Positions 48,249-57,231 are shown, counted from the first letter of the stretch. The stretch: 64,000 bases of DNA from CAWCLK01 sp963796225 (GCA_963796225.1 CAWCLK010000013.1:47918-111917), one strand, 5' to 3'. Notes: generated by a model from the sequence alone, not told the origin. Numbers and translations are program-made.

Positions 48249-48451
48249 ACGGATCCGAGGCGGTCGAGTACATCGCCCCACCTCTCGAGCATCCGGTCGG
48301 TGCTGGCCTGCACCCTTGCACCGTGTCCGGCGCGTTCATAACGCTCGAGCACGGCTCGGCGGATCACCTCCTGGCGGGACAGGCCTTCTGCCTCGGCCAG
48401 CGCGGCCAGCGCGGCTTCGAGTTCGTCATCGGTGCGGAGGGTGAGCGCCAT
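48245..48451 (-). CDS. Ribbon-helix-helix antitoxin of the Doc module
   Basis: 68 aa. MALTLRTDDELEAALAALAEAEGLSRQEVIRRAVLERYE is an RHH strand-helix-helix, and the C-terminal helix (ASTDRMLERWGDVLDRL) would bind Doc. Most Doc toxins pair with Phd-type antitoxins; here an RHH protein takes that place, as in some mycobacterial-type modules. Two direct GGTATC repeats lie just upstream of the ATG and may serve as its operator. Confidence 0.75.
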   Translation of the reverse strand: MALTLRTDDELEAALAALAEAEGLSRQEVIRRAVLERYERAGHGARVQASTDRMLERWGDVLDRLGSV

Positions 48452-48740
48452 GCCCGGATGATACCACTTCGATACCGGTGCGCCACGGCGTGTATCACCA
48501 AAGAGCCGCCGGTCCGCCGCCGGCACCGCAGGGTCGGGTCGATCCAACGACGGCCCCCGTCCCGCGAGTATCGCCCGCACCGGTACACCACCCACCGCGA
48601 CCGGAAACGGCGGATCCGGTGCGGGCAGGAGACCCCCTTGGTGGTGGGATCGCAGGCTGTTGACATCGGCAGCGGCCCCAGCGATCGTGCTCTCAGGCGC
48701 CCGTCCGGGGTGGGTGCCCTCATGGGGATGGAGGCCGTCA

Positions 48741-49156
48741 ATGGGGACTCGACGCCCGGGTGTTCGTCGCACGTCCGTGGCGTGGGTCCCGCTCGCGGCA
48801 CTCCTCGCCACCTTGTGCTCGGGCTGCTTCGCGGTCGACAACTTCGGGCGCGCACCGATCGTGCAGAACCTCACCGACGACACCATCTGGACCTACTTCA
48901 CGGCCTCGGATCTGCCGGGACTGAACAACGTCTATGCGATCGGCCCACACGGTCAAGCCAGCGTCGTGACGAACACGGCCAGTGGCTGCGTACCCATGGA
49001 GTGGTTCTACGTCGTGGCCGAAGACCCCGAGAGGTCGCCGACCCACCGGTGCTCGTCGAGCGGGACCTGACCGAGCAGCCCATGTGCGCCCACGAGATCT
49101 GGACCTTCGACGGGCAGCAACTTCGCGAGGTCGACGAGGTCTTGCGAGTCGACTGA
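48741..49156 (+). CDS. Small lipoprotein, frame interrupted
   Basis: About 138 aa. The N-terminus is a lipoprotein signal peptide (VAWVPLAALLATLCSGC, lipobox LCSGC with Cys about 33). The mature part reads NLTDDTIWTYFTASDLPGL and SGCVPMEWFYVVAED; after a missing C at about 49028-49031 it continues PREVADPPVLVERDLTEQP and ends EVDEVLRVD. No enzymatic motif. ATG 48741 has GGAGG 6 bases upstream. It is the last island gene before the attR end. Confidence 0.6.
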
Positions 49157-49590
49157 CCGCGGCACGGATCTCACGCAAAGCCCCGCGACGGCAACGCCGG
49201 GAGCATCGAACCGATCGCCGGTCGAAGGTCAGGCCCTCGACGTGTCGACGACAGCGATGGGACACGGACGGAAACGCCCGATCTGAGCACGTCGGAACAG
49301 TGGTGGATCCGCGCGATATACGCGGCCCAGAGTCGTGATGACGCGCGAGGTTTAGGGGCTGGTACGAGCGGGTCCAACGGAGCTGCTCCGTCCGCGCAAC
49401 CGGATCGCCGTTGCCCGCCTAAAGGACGCAGCCGCCTCCTCCCCGGCGGGGCGCTGCTGCCAAACTGCTGCCTATCTCCCGCATGACGGTGGACATCGAT
49501 GGACGTCGATGGACCGGAATCCTGCATCATCGCAGGTCAGGGGCCAATTCCATGGACGTCGGTGGTGTGCGTTGGACGCTCTCCGAGGCA
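49157..49590. other. Gene-free right end of the island
   Basis: 434 bp without a convincing gene. The only open frames are low-complexity shadows. It contains the right-hand integrase arm repeat (49454-49479) and leads into attR. Confidence 0.6.
49454..49479 (+). repeat. Integrase arm-type site, right end
   Basis: CTGCTGCCAAACTGCTGCCTATCTCC, 24 of 26 bases identical to 40692-40717 and in the same orientation. It lies 111 bp inside attR. Two CTGCTGCC half-units are spaced 11 bp apart, as on the left side. Confidence 0.6.
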
Positions 49591-49635
49591 CTCTTAACCG
49601 GCAGGTTCGGGGTTCGAGTCCCTGACGGCGCACCC
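49591..49635 (+). repeat. attR: exact 45-bp copy of the tRNA-Lys 3' end
   Basis: Identical to 40569-40613. It includes the anticodon loop, T-arm and 3' acceptor strand but no 5' half, so it is not a functional tRNA gene. It marks the right junction of the island; host sequence resumes after 49635. Confidence 0.9.
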
Positions 49636-49670
49636 GGAAGATTCCACAACGAGACGCGTGAGGCGCCGGG

Positions 49671-49949
49671 TCAGGTCAGGCGCTGCCAGAGCTCGACGAG
49701 CAGCGGCACCCCGATCATCGCCGCCAGGACACCCGCGACGAGCAGCCGAGCGGTCAGCCGGGAGCCCGCGAGCGGGCGCGGACCATGCGTACCGGCGGTC
49801 AGCCTCGGCACGCCGATGGCTTCGGCGTGCACGCCGAAGGGCCCGTCGATCGTGCCGTCGTCGAACGGGTCCTGGTGCTCGACCGGACGTTCCTCCGTGG
49901 TGTCCTCCCACGGGTCGAAGTCGAGGTCGAGCTGCTCACCGGGCCCCAT
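49671..49949 (-). CDS. Small single-helix membrane protein, hypothetical
   Basis: 92 aa. An acidic N-terminal half (GEQLDLDFDPWEDTTEERP) is followed by a C-terminal membrane helix (ARLLVAGVLAAMIGVPLLVEL), a type II or tail-anchored arrangement. ATG 49949 has GGAGG upstream. No family is recognised. It is the first host gene after the island. Confidence 0.65.
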   Translation of the reverse strand: MGPGEQLDLDFDPWEDTTEERPVEHQDPFDDGTIDGPFGVHAEAIGVPRLTAGTHGPRPLAGSRLTARLLVAGVLAAMIGVPLLVELWQRLT

Positions 49950-49988
49950 GATCGCCTCCGTCCGCACCCCCAGCGTACGGCTTCGGCC

Positions 49989-50957
49989 CTACGCCCCGTC
50001 CCAGGTCACGCCGATCCGCTCCCGGATGGCGTCCAGCGATCGCATGACGGTCAGGGTGAACGACCACGGCATGCGGGGGCTCTCGACCAGGCCGGCGTCG
50101 AGGCACCGCGCGACCTCGCGGACCTCGTGCTGGTACCCGAGCTCGGCCTCGGGGATCGTGACGGTCTCGACCGCCTCGCCCTGCCGGCGCACGGACAGCG
50201 TCGGGGCGTGATGGAACTGGCTGTGCAGGCGCAGCGAGCCGTCGTGGCCCGACACGGTCGCCTCCATGCCCGTGTCGGCGCGGAAGCTGGCCACCCAGCT
50301 CGACACCCCGTCGGCGTGGCGCATGCTCGCGGCGACCTGGCGGTCGACGCCGCCGTCGGTGAGCTCGCCCACGGCCTGCACGTCGTCGGGCTCGCCCAGG
50401 ATCGAGATCGCGAAGGTCAGCGGGTAGACGCCGATGTCGAGCAGCGCCCCACCACCACGGGCCCGCGAGAACAACCGGCCGGTCCGGTCGTTGGCGGGGA
50501 AGCCGAGGTCTGCCTGGACCGCGACGGGCGTGCCGACCTGCCCGTCGTCGATCCGGCGTTCGAGCTCGAGGAAGGCGGGTTGGAACCGCATCCACATGGC
50601 CTCCATGAGGAACGACTCGGCCTCGCGTGCCGCGGCGACGACCTCCTCCGCACCGGCCACGTCCAGGGTGAACGGCTTCTCCACGAGGACGGGCACCCCG
50701 GCCCGCACACAGGCCAGGGCGTCGTCGCGATGGCGGTCGTTGGTGGTGGCGACGTAGACGACCTCCACCTCCGGGTCGTCGAGCAGGTCGTGGTGCGCCC
50801 CGTACCAGCGACGAACCCCGTGGTCCTCGGCGAAGCGGCGCGCCCGATCGGTCGAGGCCGACGACACGGCGACGACCTCACCGCCCTCGGCACGGATGGC
50901 GTTGGTGAGGGCGAGCGCGATGGCGCCGGTGCCCATCACCCCCCAGCGGTGTGGCAT
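49989..50957 (-). CDS. Gfo/Idh/MocA family NAD(P)-dependent oxidoreductase
   Basis: 322 aa. The N-terminal Rossmann fold begins GVMGTGAIALALTNAI (GxGxxA variant), and the family signature EKPF occurs in PVLVEKPFTLDVAGAEE. MRFQPAFLELERRI and GGALLDIGVYPL are the C-terminal alpha/beta substrate domain, with the DIGVYPLTF catalytic region. Substrates are sugars, inositols or dihydrodiols; this copy is not assigned. ATG 50957. The gene is divergent from the MFS exporter. Confidence 0.88.
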   Translation of the reverse strand: MPHRWGVMGTGAIALALTNAIRAEGGEVVAVSSASTDRARRFAEDHGVRRWYGAHHDLLDDPEVEVVYVATTNDRHRDDALACVRAGVPVLVEKPFTLDVAGAEEVVAAAREAESFLMEAMWMRFQPAFLELERRIDDGQVGTPVAVQADLGFPANDRTGRLFSRARGGGALLDIGVYPLTFAISILGEPDDVQAVGELTDGGVDRQVAASMRHADGVSSWVASFRADTGMEATVSGHDGSLRLHSQFHHAPTLSVRRQGEAVETVTIPEAELGYQHEVREVARCLDAGLVESPRMPWSFTLTVMRSLDAIRERIGVTWDGA

Positions 50958-51046
50958 CGCGTCCCCTGTGGGTCGTGGCGGTGAACGCCCCGAGCGTAGG
51001 GCTGCGCCGCGTGGCGATCCCGCGGGCCGACGGCCACGAACAGTTG

Positions 51047-51061
51047 GTTGCGTACTGCAAC
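51047..51061. promoter_or_regulatory. Inverted repeat GTTGC-N5-GCAAC before the efflux gene
   Basis: Perfect 5-bp arms around GTACT, with additional AGTTG/CAACT half-sites on either side, 68 bp upstream of the DHA2 exporter start. It suits a MarR- or TetR-type repressor site. No local regulator gene is seen within 2 kb. Confidence 0.4.
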
Positions 51062-51128
51062 TAGTTGTGGGTAGCGTCGCGCGTCCGCGCCGGCGGGACC
51101 CGCCGGTTCGACATGAAGGTCTCCCACC

Positions 51129-52643
51129 GTGCCCGAGATGTCCGAGATGTCCGACCGCGCCCCCGCCCGGGACGCCGACGGCTCCATCGCCACGCCCCCC
51201 GACGACCGCTACCCGTGGATCGCCATGGGCGTCGTCCTCATCGGGACGTTCATGGTGATCCTCGACACCACCATCGTGAACGTCGCCCTGCCCCAGATCG
51301 GCGTGGCGCTGAAGCGCGGTGACGGGATCGAGTGGGTCGTCACCGCCTACCTGCTGGCCGTCGGCGTGGCCCAGCCGCCCACCGGGTGGCTCGCGGACCG
51401 CATCGGTCGCAAGCGCCTGTTCATCGCCAGCCTCGCCCTGTTCGGCATCGGGTCGCTGCTGTCGGGCCTGTCCCCGACCCTGGGGTTCCTGATCGCCGCC
51501 CGCGTGGTGCAGGGGCTCGGTGGCGGGGCGTTGATGCCCGTCGGCATGGCCATGATCTACGAGCTGTTCCCGCCCCACCGGCGCGGCACGGCCCTGGGCA
51601 TCTGGGGTGTCGCGGCCATGGCCGGTCCGGCCTTCGGCCCGGTCATCGGTGGCTACCTCGTCACGACCGTCAGCTGGCACTGGCTGTTCCTGATCAACGT
51701 GCCCATCGGCGTGATCGCGATCCTGGCCGCGGTCCGGCTGCTGCGCGACACCGGCTTCCGCGAACGGCGCAGCTTCGACGGCGTCGGGCTCGGGCTGGCC
51801 ACCGTGGGCCTCGTCATGCTGCTGTTCGCCCTGGCGCGTGCCAGCGACTGGGGATGGGGGTCCCCGCTGACCATCTCGCTGCTGGCGCTGGGCGCCGCCG
51901 TGCTCGCCGCCTTCACCCAGTGGGAACGACGGGTCGAGCACCCCGCGATCGACGTGGGCATCTTCACGGTGCCGATCTTCAGCCTCACGCTCGTCGTGAT
52001 CGCCGCCGCCGTCGTGGTGCAGTACGGGATCCTCGTGTTCCTGCCCCTGTCGCTCGAGACGGTGCGTGGCCTCAGCGCGCTTCGGGTCGGCGTCATGCTC
52101 GTGCCCATGGCCATCGGCGGCGCCATCACGTTCCCCATCGGCGGTCGGATCACCGACCGCATCGGCGCGCGCGTACCGGTCGTCGTCGGGCTGCTGCTGC
52201 TGGCCGCCTCCGCGTGGATCCTCAGCGGCCTCTCCGTCGACTCCCCGATCTGGATCATCGAGGTGGCGGTGTTCCTGCAGGGCCTCGGGTTCGGGTTCTC
52301 GATGATGCCGAACTCGGTGACCGGCCTGAACGCCCTGCCCGCCCGGTACGTGGCGCAGGCGACCAGCGTCCGGCAGCTCAACGTGCGCGTGGCGGCGTCC
52401 TTCGGCGTGGCGATCCTGGCGACCATCGTCGCCAGCATCGCCGGCGGGGTGTCGGCCGCCGGGCCGGACGCGTCCTCCGCCCCGACCCTGCAGCACGCCT
52501 ACAACACCGTCTTCCTGATCGCGGCGGGGACCGCGGTCGTCGGCGCCGCGCTCGGCGGCTTCCTGCCCGGCAGGCACCGCAACAGCGAGCTGCTGGCCGA
52601 GCGTGCGGACGAGCACGCGGCCATGGCGGCCGACATGGGCTGA
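51129..52643 (+). CDS. DHA2-family (14-helix) drug:H+ antiporter, EmrB/QacA type
   Basis: 504 aa, fourteen predicted helices. Family motifs: LDTTIVNVALPQIG (motif D1), WLADRIGRKRLF (motif A), RVVQGLGGGALMPVGMAMI (motif B) and GPAFGPVIGGYL (antiporter motif C). It exports cationic drugs or dyes using the proton gradient. GTG 51129 begins a polar N-terminal tail before helix 1. The upstream inverted repeat suggests drug-inducible control. Acquired or intrinsic resistance cannot be told apart here. Confidence 0.92.
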   Translation: MPEMSEMSDRAPARDADGSIATPPDDRYPWIAMGVVLIGTFMVILDTTIVNVALPQIGVALKRGDGIEWVVTAYLLAVGVAQPPTGWLADRIGRKRLFIASLALFGIGSLLSGLSPTLGFLIAARVVQGLGGGALMPVGMAMIYELFPPHRRGTALGIWGVAAMAGPAFGPVIGGYLVTTVSWHWLFLINVPIGVIAILAAVRLLRDTGFRERRSFDGVGLGLATVGLVMLLFALARASDWGWGSPLTISLLALGAAVLAAFTQWERRVEHPAIDVGIFTVPIFSLTLVVIAAAVVVQYGILVFLPLSLETVRGLSALRVGVMLVPMAIGGAITFPIGGRITDRIGARVPVVVGLLLLAASAWILSGLSVDSPIWIIEVAVFLQGLGFGFSMMPNSVTGLNALPARYVAQATSVRQLNVRVAASFGVAILATIVASIAGGVSAAGPDASSAPTLQHAYNTVFLIAAGTAVVGAALGGFLPGRHRNSELLAERADEHAAMAADMG

Positions 52644-52655
52644 CACGGCCCCCGG

Positions 52656-53642
52656 TCAGGCCGCCGGGGTCGGGGTCCCTGCCACCAGTGGCAACCACAC
52701 CTCGACGCACGCCCCGCCGCCGGGCGAGTTGTGCGCGCCCACGCGCCCACCGTGCAGCTGCACGTACTGCTGCACCAGCGTCAGGCCGAGTCCCATCCCG
52801 GGGTTCGGCTGTGCGGCGGCGGCGGGGCCCTGCACGAACGGCGCGAAGACGGTGCCGTCCTCGAGCACGGGGAAGCCCGGCCCGTCGTCCTGCACCGCGA
52901 GGCACAGCTCACCGTCGTCCGCGTGCCAGCGCACGTCCACGACGCTCCCCGGCGGCGTGTGCCGCAGGGCGTTGTGGAGCAGCTGCGCGACCACGCGTTC
53001 CACCTTCGGAACGTCGACGGTGGCCTCGAGGGGCTGACCGCCCGTGCGGACCTCGTGTTCGGCGGCCTCGACCGTCGCGGCCACCCGCTCGACCAGCGCC
53101 CCGATCTCGGCACGCCGCGGGCGCAGCTGCCCCGCCCCGCGCAGGAGCGTGTCCGTGTCGAGCAGGTCCAGGACCAGGCCCCGGAGACGTTCGGCGTTCG
53201 CGACGAGCCGGTCGGCGTGGTCCGCGATCTCCTGCTCGTCCCGGGCACGCGCCAGGGCACCGACGCTGTCGGCGTACCCGATGATCGACGTCAGCGGCGT
53301 GCGCAGCTCGTGCGAGACGCTCGTGAGGAACTCACTGCGCAGCTCGTCGAGCCGTCGCAGGCGATCGGCCGCCGCGCGTTCGGCCAACGCGGCGTCCCGG
53401 ATGCGCCCCGCCCAGCGCCGCAGCGCCACCCGCAGCAGCAGGGCGGTGAGCAGCACGAACGCCAGCCCCTTGGCGACCTCGATCGCGATGACCGGGAGTC
53501 CGGCCTCGCCCGCGAGCCAGGCGGCGAGGGGACCGCCGGCCAGGATCCACAGGCCCGCCACGACGAGGTAGGTCGCGACGATGCGATCGACCCGGGCGAG
53601 GTCGAGGTCGGCCTTCGCCGGCCTGGCGGTCGAATCCACCAT
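52656..53642 (-). CDS. Membrane sensor histidine kinase
   Basis: 328 aa. Two N-terminal helices (ATYLVVAGLWILAGGPLAAWL, IEVAKGLAFVLLTALLLRVAL) give only a short loop between them, so sensing is probably within the membrane or cytosolic. The HisKA motif is SVSHELRTPLTSI (His about 111), and HATPase boxes are LLHNALRHTP (N), DDGPGFP (G1) and GMGLGLTLV (G2). ATG 53642. The receiver protein gene at 53749 lies on the same strand just upstream, so the two make an operon with a 106-bp gap. Confidence 0.9.
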   Translation of the reverse strand: MVDSTARPAKADLDLARVDRIVATYLVVAGLWILAGGPLAAWLAGEAGLPVIAIEVAKGLAFVLLTALLLRVALRRWAGRIRDAALAERAAADRLRRLDELRSEFLTSVSHELRTPLTSIIGYADSVGALARARDEQEIADHADRLVANAERLRGLVLDLLDTDTLLRGAGQLRPRRAEIGALVERVAATVEAAEHEVRTGGQPLEATVDVPKVERVVAQLLHNALRHTPPGSVVDVRWHADDGELCLAVQDDGPGFPVLEDGTVFAPFVQGPAAAAQPNPGMGLGLTLVQQYVQLHGGRVGAHNSPGGGACVEVWLPLVAGTPTPAA

Positions 53643-53748
53643 CGTGCGCGCCTCCCATGACGACCCAATCCTCGCACGACGCGGTGGACGACGGCGTGCG
53701 AAACCCCTCTCCTCGCGACATGACCAAGCGGTCATGTCCGATCGGCCG

Positions 53749-54183
53749 TCAGTGCTCGCGCAGGAGGGTGGCGCCGTAGGCGTCGGCGAGCTCGGTCACG
53801 AGGGTGTCGATGTCGAAGGGCTTGGGCACGAACGAGTTCGCGCCGGAGGCCCACGCCTCCCACTGCTCGGGATCGTCGGCCAGCGCCGAACAGATCACGA
53901 CCGGCAGGTCGGCGGTGGCCGGGTCGTCGCGCAGCTGGCGGGTCAGGGCACGCCCGTCGAGCCCGGGCATCATGACGTCGACCAGGAGGACGTCGGGGCG
54001 GTCCTCGGCGACCATCTCGAGGGCCCGGTCCCCGTTCGATGCGCACCGCACGATGAAGCCCTCCGCCGTCAGCACCATCTCCAGCAGCGTGCGGACGCTC
54101 GGGTCGTCGTCGACCACGAGCACGGTGCGGGGGTACCGCGACGGCACGGTCGCCGTGATGGTGGCCGGCTCCGAGGCGGGCAT
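53749..54183 (-). CDS. Stand-alone response-regulator receiver protein
   Basis: 144 aa, receiver domain only. The acid pocket is VVDDDPS, the phospho-acceptor Asp is about 69 in LLVDVMMPG, the signalling Ser is in VVICSAL and the Lys in FVPKPFD (about 121). There is no output domain, so it probably acts by protein contact or in a phosphorelay with the downstream kinase. ATG 54183. Confidence 0.9.
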   Translation of the reverse strand: MPASEPATITATVPSRYPRTVLVVDDDPSVRTLLEMVLTAEGFIVRCASNGDRALEMVAEDRPDVLLVDVMMPGLDGRALTRQLRDDPATADLPVVICSALADDPEQWEAWASGANSFVPKPFDIDTLVTELADAYGATLLREH

Positions 54184-54265
54184 GGTGACTCACTGGTCGA
54201 CAGGGAGGAGATGTCACTGGTCACATCGGCAGATTCCGCGGCGAGTTGAGCCGGACCCTCCCGCG

Positions 54266-54775
54266 TCAGTCGTCCACCACGACCACCCGCGCGTCGCGCA
54301 CAGCGCCGTCGGCGAGGTCGAGCCACCCCACGGTCCGGTGGGGTTGACGCCGGCGTTCGGTCGGCGACCCCGGGTTGAACAGCAGCTGGCCGTCCTGGCC
54401 CGGCTCGTTGACCGGGACGTGGCTGTGCCCGAAGACGACCACGTCGGAGATCGGGAACATCGCATGCAGGCGCGCGGCGCGGCCCCGCCGCGCTCCGCTG
54501 TCGTGGACCATGCCGACGCGGACCCCGGCCAGCTCGACCTCCAGCTGCTCCGGGACGTCGCCCAGCTCGCGGTCGTTGTTGCCGCGGACGACATGCAGCG
54601 GGGCGTGCCGGCGCAGGTGGTCGAGGTGCTCGGGCTGCAGCACGTCGCCCGCGTGCAGGACGACGTCGGCACGCTCGAGGAGCGGTCCCACGGCGTCGGG
54701 CAGCGTGCGGTTCGGCCAGTCCCGTCGCAGGTGGGTGTCGGCCAGCACGAGCACACCGAGCGGGGTCGCGCTCAT
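54266..54775 (-). CDS. YfcE/MJ0936-like metallophosphoesterase
   Basis: 169 aa. Metal-binding motifs: VLADTHLR (D-x-H), HAGDVLQ (GD), VRGNND (GNxD variant), MVHDSG and VVFGHSHVPV (GHxH), together a complete binuclear site. Family enzymes hydrolyse phosphodiesters such as cyclic nucleotides or nucleotide side products. ATG 54775 overlaps the stop of the upstream glycosidase gene (ATGA). An earlier in-frame GTG at 54784 is less likely. Confidence 0.88.
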   Translation of the reverse strand: MSATPLGVLVLADTHLRRDWPNRTLPDAVGPLLERADVVLHAGDVLQPEHLDHLRRHAPLHVVRGNNDRELGDVPEQLEVELAGVRVGMVHDSGARRGRAARLHAMFPISDVVVFGHSHVPVNEPGQDGQLLFNPGSPTERRRQPHRTVGWLDLADGAVRDARVVVVDD

Positions 54776-57231
54776 CGGCGCCACCGCCCCGCCACGGCAC
54801 CCGCCACCTCGGTCACCAGCCGGCGCGCCCCGCGGCCCCAGCGGCCGTTGAGCAGGTCGACCAGCAGGTCGAGCTGGGCGAGGCTGACCCCGCCCATCAG
54901 CAGCGTGCGCAGCGGTGCCTCCTCGACCATCGACCGCACCAGTGCCTGCGCCGCGACGTCGTCGCCGAAGGACCGTCGCATGCCGCGTGCCACGGCCGGC
55001 ACGAGGATGCGTCCCACCGGGCTGGCGGCGGTCGCCCCGATCGGGGTGTCGCGTGTCCAGGGCCGGTCGAACCCGGGGTTGGGCGGGACGGGCCGTCCGA
55101 GCTCGGCCTCGAAGGCGGCGCGGTCGACCGACAGCGGCACCGAGGGGTGGCGGTAGGCGTCGGGGACGTCGTGGGCGGGCACCGGCGGGGCAGCGACCTC
55201 GATCGTGACCGCGCCTCGCAGGTCACGCGACGACGCCCCGAGGAGCAGCTCGAACGTGCCGGCCTCGACCAGCCAGTCCCCCGCCCCGACGTCCCAGTAC
55301 GCGAACGCGTGCCGGTCGAGGGTGACGGCGACCTCGCGGGTCTCACCGGGTTCCAGGGCGACGCTGGCGAACCCGCCGAGCTCGCGGTCGGGGCGGTGGA
55401 CCGTGGACGCCACGTCGCGCACGTACACCTGCACGACCTCGCGCGTGGGGGCCGTGCCGTCGTTGGTGACCGGCACCGTCACCGTGACCGTGGCCCCGTT
55501 GCGCAGCGCGGCGTCGTCGACCTCGGTGGGGGCGACGCGCGGCTCGCCCCACCGTGTCGCGGCGTACCCGAGTCCGTGGCCGAAGGGGAACAGCACGTCG
55601 CCGTCGACCGTGTCGTGGTACCGGTACCCGACGTAGACCCCCTCCCGGTACTCGACGGTGGCGGGCCCACCGGGGAACCACGGTGCCGACGGCGTGTCGG
55701 CCAGGGCGCGGGGCCAGGTCTCGGCCAGGCGCCCCGCCGGGGCGGCTCGACCGGTCAGCACGTCCGCGAGCCCGCCGCCGCCCGCCTGGCCGCCGAGGTG
55801 GCCGGCGACGACCGCGGCGACGTCGTCGACCCACGGCAGCGTGACCGGGGCGCCGGTGGACAGCACGACCACGACGCGGTCGTGGACGGCGGCGACGGCC
55901 TCGACGAGCCGGTCGTGGCCGGCCGGCAGCATGAGGTCGCGTCGGTCCTCGCCCTCGTTCTCGTAGCCGTCGGGCAGCCCCACGCAGACGACGGCCACGT
56001 CGGCATCGCGGGCGAGCTCGGTCGCGGCCGCCAGGCGCTGCGGGTCGGTCCCGCCGTCGTCGGCGTACCCCGGGGCGTGGCGGACCCGGTCGGCACCGAG
56101 CAGCGCGCCCAGCTCGGTGTGCAGGTCGTCCAGCCGTGTCGGGACGATGCGCGAGCTGCCGGTGCCCTGGTAGCGCGGGTCGGTCGCGAAGGTCCCGAGC
56201 AGGGCCACCGACGTGTCGGCGTCGGCGGGGACCGGCAGGGCGTCGTCGCGGTTGACCAGCAGCACCGCGGCGCGCGCGGCGACCCGCCGGGCCAGGGCGT
56301 GGTGGTCGTCGTGGTCGACCGCGGGGTCCTCGCCCCGCCCCGCCGCCGCCCGCAGCGCCAGCGTGGCGACACGGGTGGCCGCGCGGTCGAGGTCGGCCGT
56401 GTCGAGCTCGCCGTCCTCGTGCGCGTCGAGCAGGACCTGCGCGGCGCCCGAGTCCGTGCCGGGCATCTCCAGCTCGCACCCGGCGCGGAGCGCGGCGACG
56501 CGATCGTGCATGGCACCCCAGTCGGTGACCACCGCCCCGTCGTGGCCCCACGTGTCCCGCAGCACGTCACCGAGCAGCCATGCGTTGTCGGAGGCGTACG
56601 TGCCGTTGAGCCGGTTGTAGGCACACATCACCAGCCACGGGGCGGCGTCGCGCACGACGTGCTCGAAGCCGGCCAGCTCGAGCTCGCGCAGGGCGCGTTC
56701 GTCGACGACCGCGTCGATCGTCATCCGCCGGAACTCCTGGTTGTTGCCGGCCAGGTGCTTCACGCACGCGCCGACCCCGTGCTCCTGCAGGCCGCGGACG
56801 AAGGCCGCGCCCAGGCGGCCGGTGAGGTGGGGGTCCTCGCTGTAGTACTCGAAGTTGCGCCCGCACAGCGGGGACCGCTTGAGGTTCACCCCGGGTCCCA
56901 GCACGACGTCGACCCCGAGGGACCGCGCCTCACGGGCGATCGCGCCGGCCACCTCCTGCACCAGCGACGGGTCCCACGTCGACGCCAGCGCGGAGGCCGT
57001 CGGGAAGCAGGTGGCCGGGGCGGCGTCGGCGATCCCGGCCTGGGCCGTGTCGCCCTGCTGCATCCGGACCCCGTGGGGGCCGTCGGTCATCACGATCGAG
57101 GGGACGCCGAGCCGGTCGACCGCCCGGGTGCGCCAGAAGTCGGCGCCGGAGCACAGCCCGGCCTTCTCGGCCGGGGTCATGGCGGCCACCGCCGCGGCGG
57201 CACGGGTGGGGATGTCGTCGCTGGGGTCCAC
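54772..57231 (-). CDS. Glycoside hydrolase family 3 beta-glucosidase-like enzyme
   Basis: 819 aa. GH3 barrel with the nucleophile Asp about 237 (GAVVTDWGAMHD), the substrate motif GVNLKRSPLCGRNFEYYSEDP and the KHLAGNN Lys-His pair (158-159). The second alpha/beta domain follows (AVVCVGLPDGYENEGEDRRDLMLP), then a C-terminal fibronectin-III-like domain (REVVQVYVRD) and an extra helical ~120-residue tail. No signal peptide, so it is intracellular, acting on imported glucosides or related sugars. GTG start at 57231. It is co-translated with the phosphoesterase downstream. Confidence 0.9.
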   Translation of the reverse strand: MDPSDDIPTRAAAAVAAMTPAEKAGLCSGADFWRTRAVDRLGVPSIVMTDGPHGVRMQQGDTAQAGIADAAPATCFPTASALASTWDPSLVQEVAGAIAREARSLGVDVVLGPGVNLKRSPLCGRNFEYYSEDPHLTGRLGAAFVRGLQEHGVGACVKHLAGNNQEFRRMTIDAVVDERALRELELAGFEHVVRDAAPWLVMCAYNRLNGTYASDNAWLLGDVLRDTWGHDGAVVTDWGAMHDRVAALRAGCELEMPGTDSGAAQVLLDAHEDGELDTADLDRAATRVATLALRAAAGRGEDPAVDHDDHHALARRVAARAAVLLVNRDDALPVPADADTSVALLGTFATDPRYQGTGSSRIVPTRLDDLHTELGALLGADRVRHAPGYADDGGTDPQRLAAATELARDADVAVVCVGLPDGYENEGEDRRDLMLPAGHDRLVEAVAAVHDRVVVVLSTGAPVTLPWVDDVAAVVAGHLGGQAGGGGLADVLTGRAAPAGRLAETWPRALADTPSAPWFPGGPATVEYREGVYVGYRYHDTVDGDVLFPFGHGLGYAATRWGEPRVAPTEVDDAALRNGATVTVTVPVTNDGTAPTREVVQVYVRDVASTVHRPDRELGGFASVALEPGETREVAVTLDRHAFAYWDVGAGDWLVEAGTFELLLGASSRDLRGAVTIEVAAPPVPAHDVPDAYRHPSVPLSVDRAAFEAELGRPVPPNPGFDRPWTRDTPIGATAASPVGRILVPAVARGMRRSFGDDVAAQALVRSMVEEAPLRTLLMGGVSLAQLDLLVDLLNGRWGRGARRLVTEVAGAVAGRWRR

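Larger units (their letters stand above)
40569..49635. mobile_element. Integrative genomic island in tRNA-Lys, toxin-antitoxin rich
   Basis: About 9.0 kb from attL to attR. It starts with an integrase 150 bp from the tRNA and ends at the attR copy. The cargo is five TA-type modules, two unknown small genes near the integrase, a flavin-reductase-like gene, an unknown actinobacterial protein and a lipoprotein. No relaxase, FtsK/TraB translocase, replication initiator or recognised excisionase is present, so transfer would need help from another element. Intergenic parts (for example 43,700-43,890 and 44,560-44,640) are visibly richer in A+T than the host sequence. Confidence 0.88.

Noticed and set aside
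49171..49530. A 119-aa minus-strand frame at the right island end
   Set aside because: Basic, low-complexity and without a Shine-Dalgarno; it spans the integrase arm repeat. Better treated as non-coding.
49591..49635. A second tRNA-Lys gene at the right end of the island
   Set aside because: Only the 3' half is present, with no D-arm or 5' acceptor strand. It is the attR copy, not a gene.
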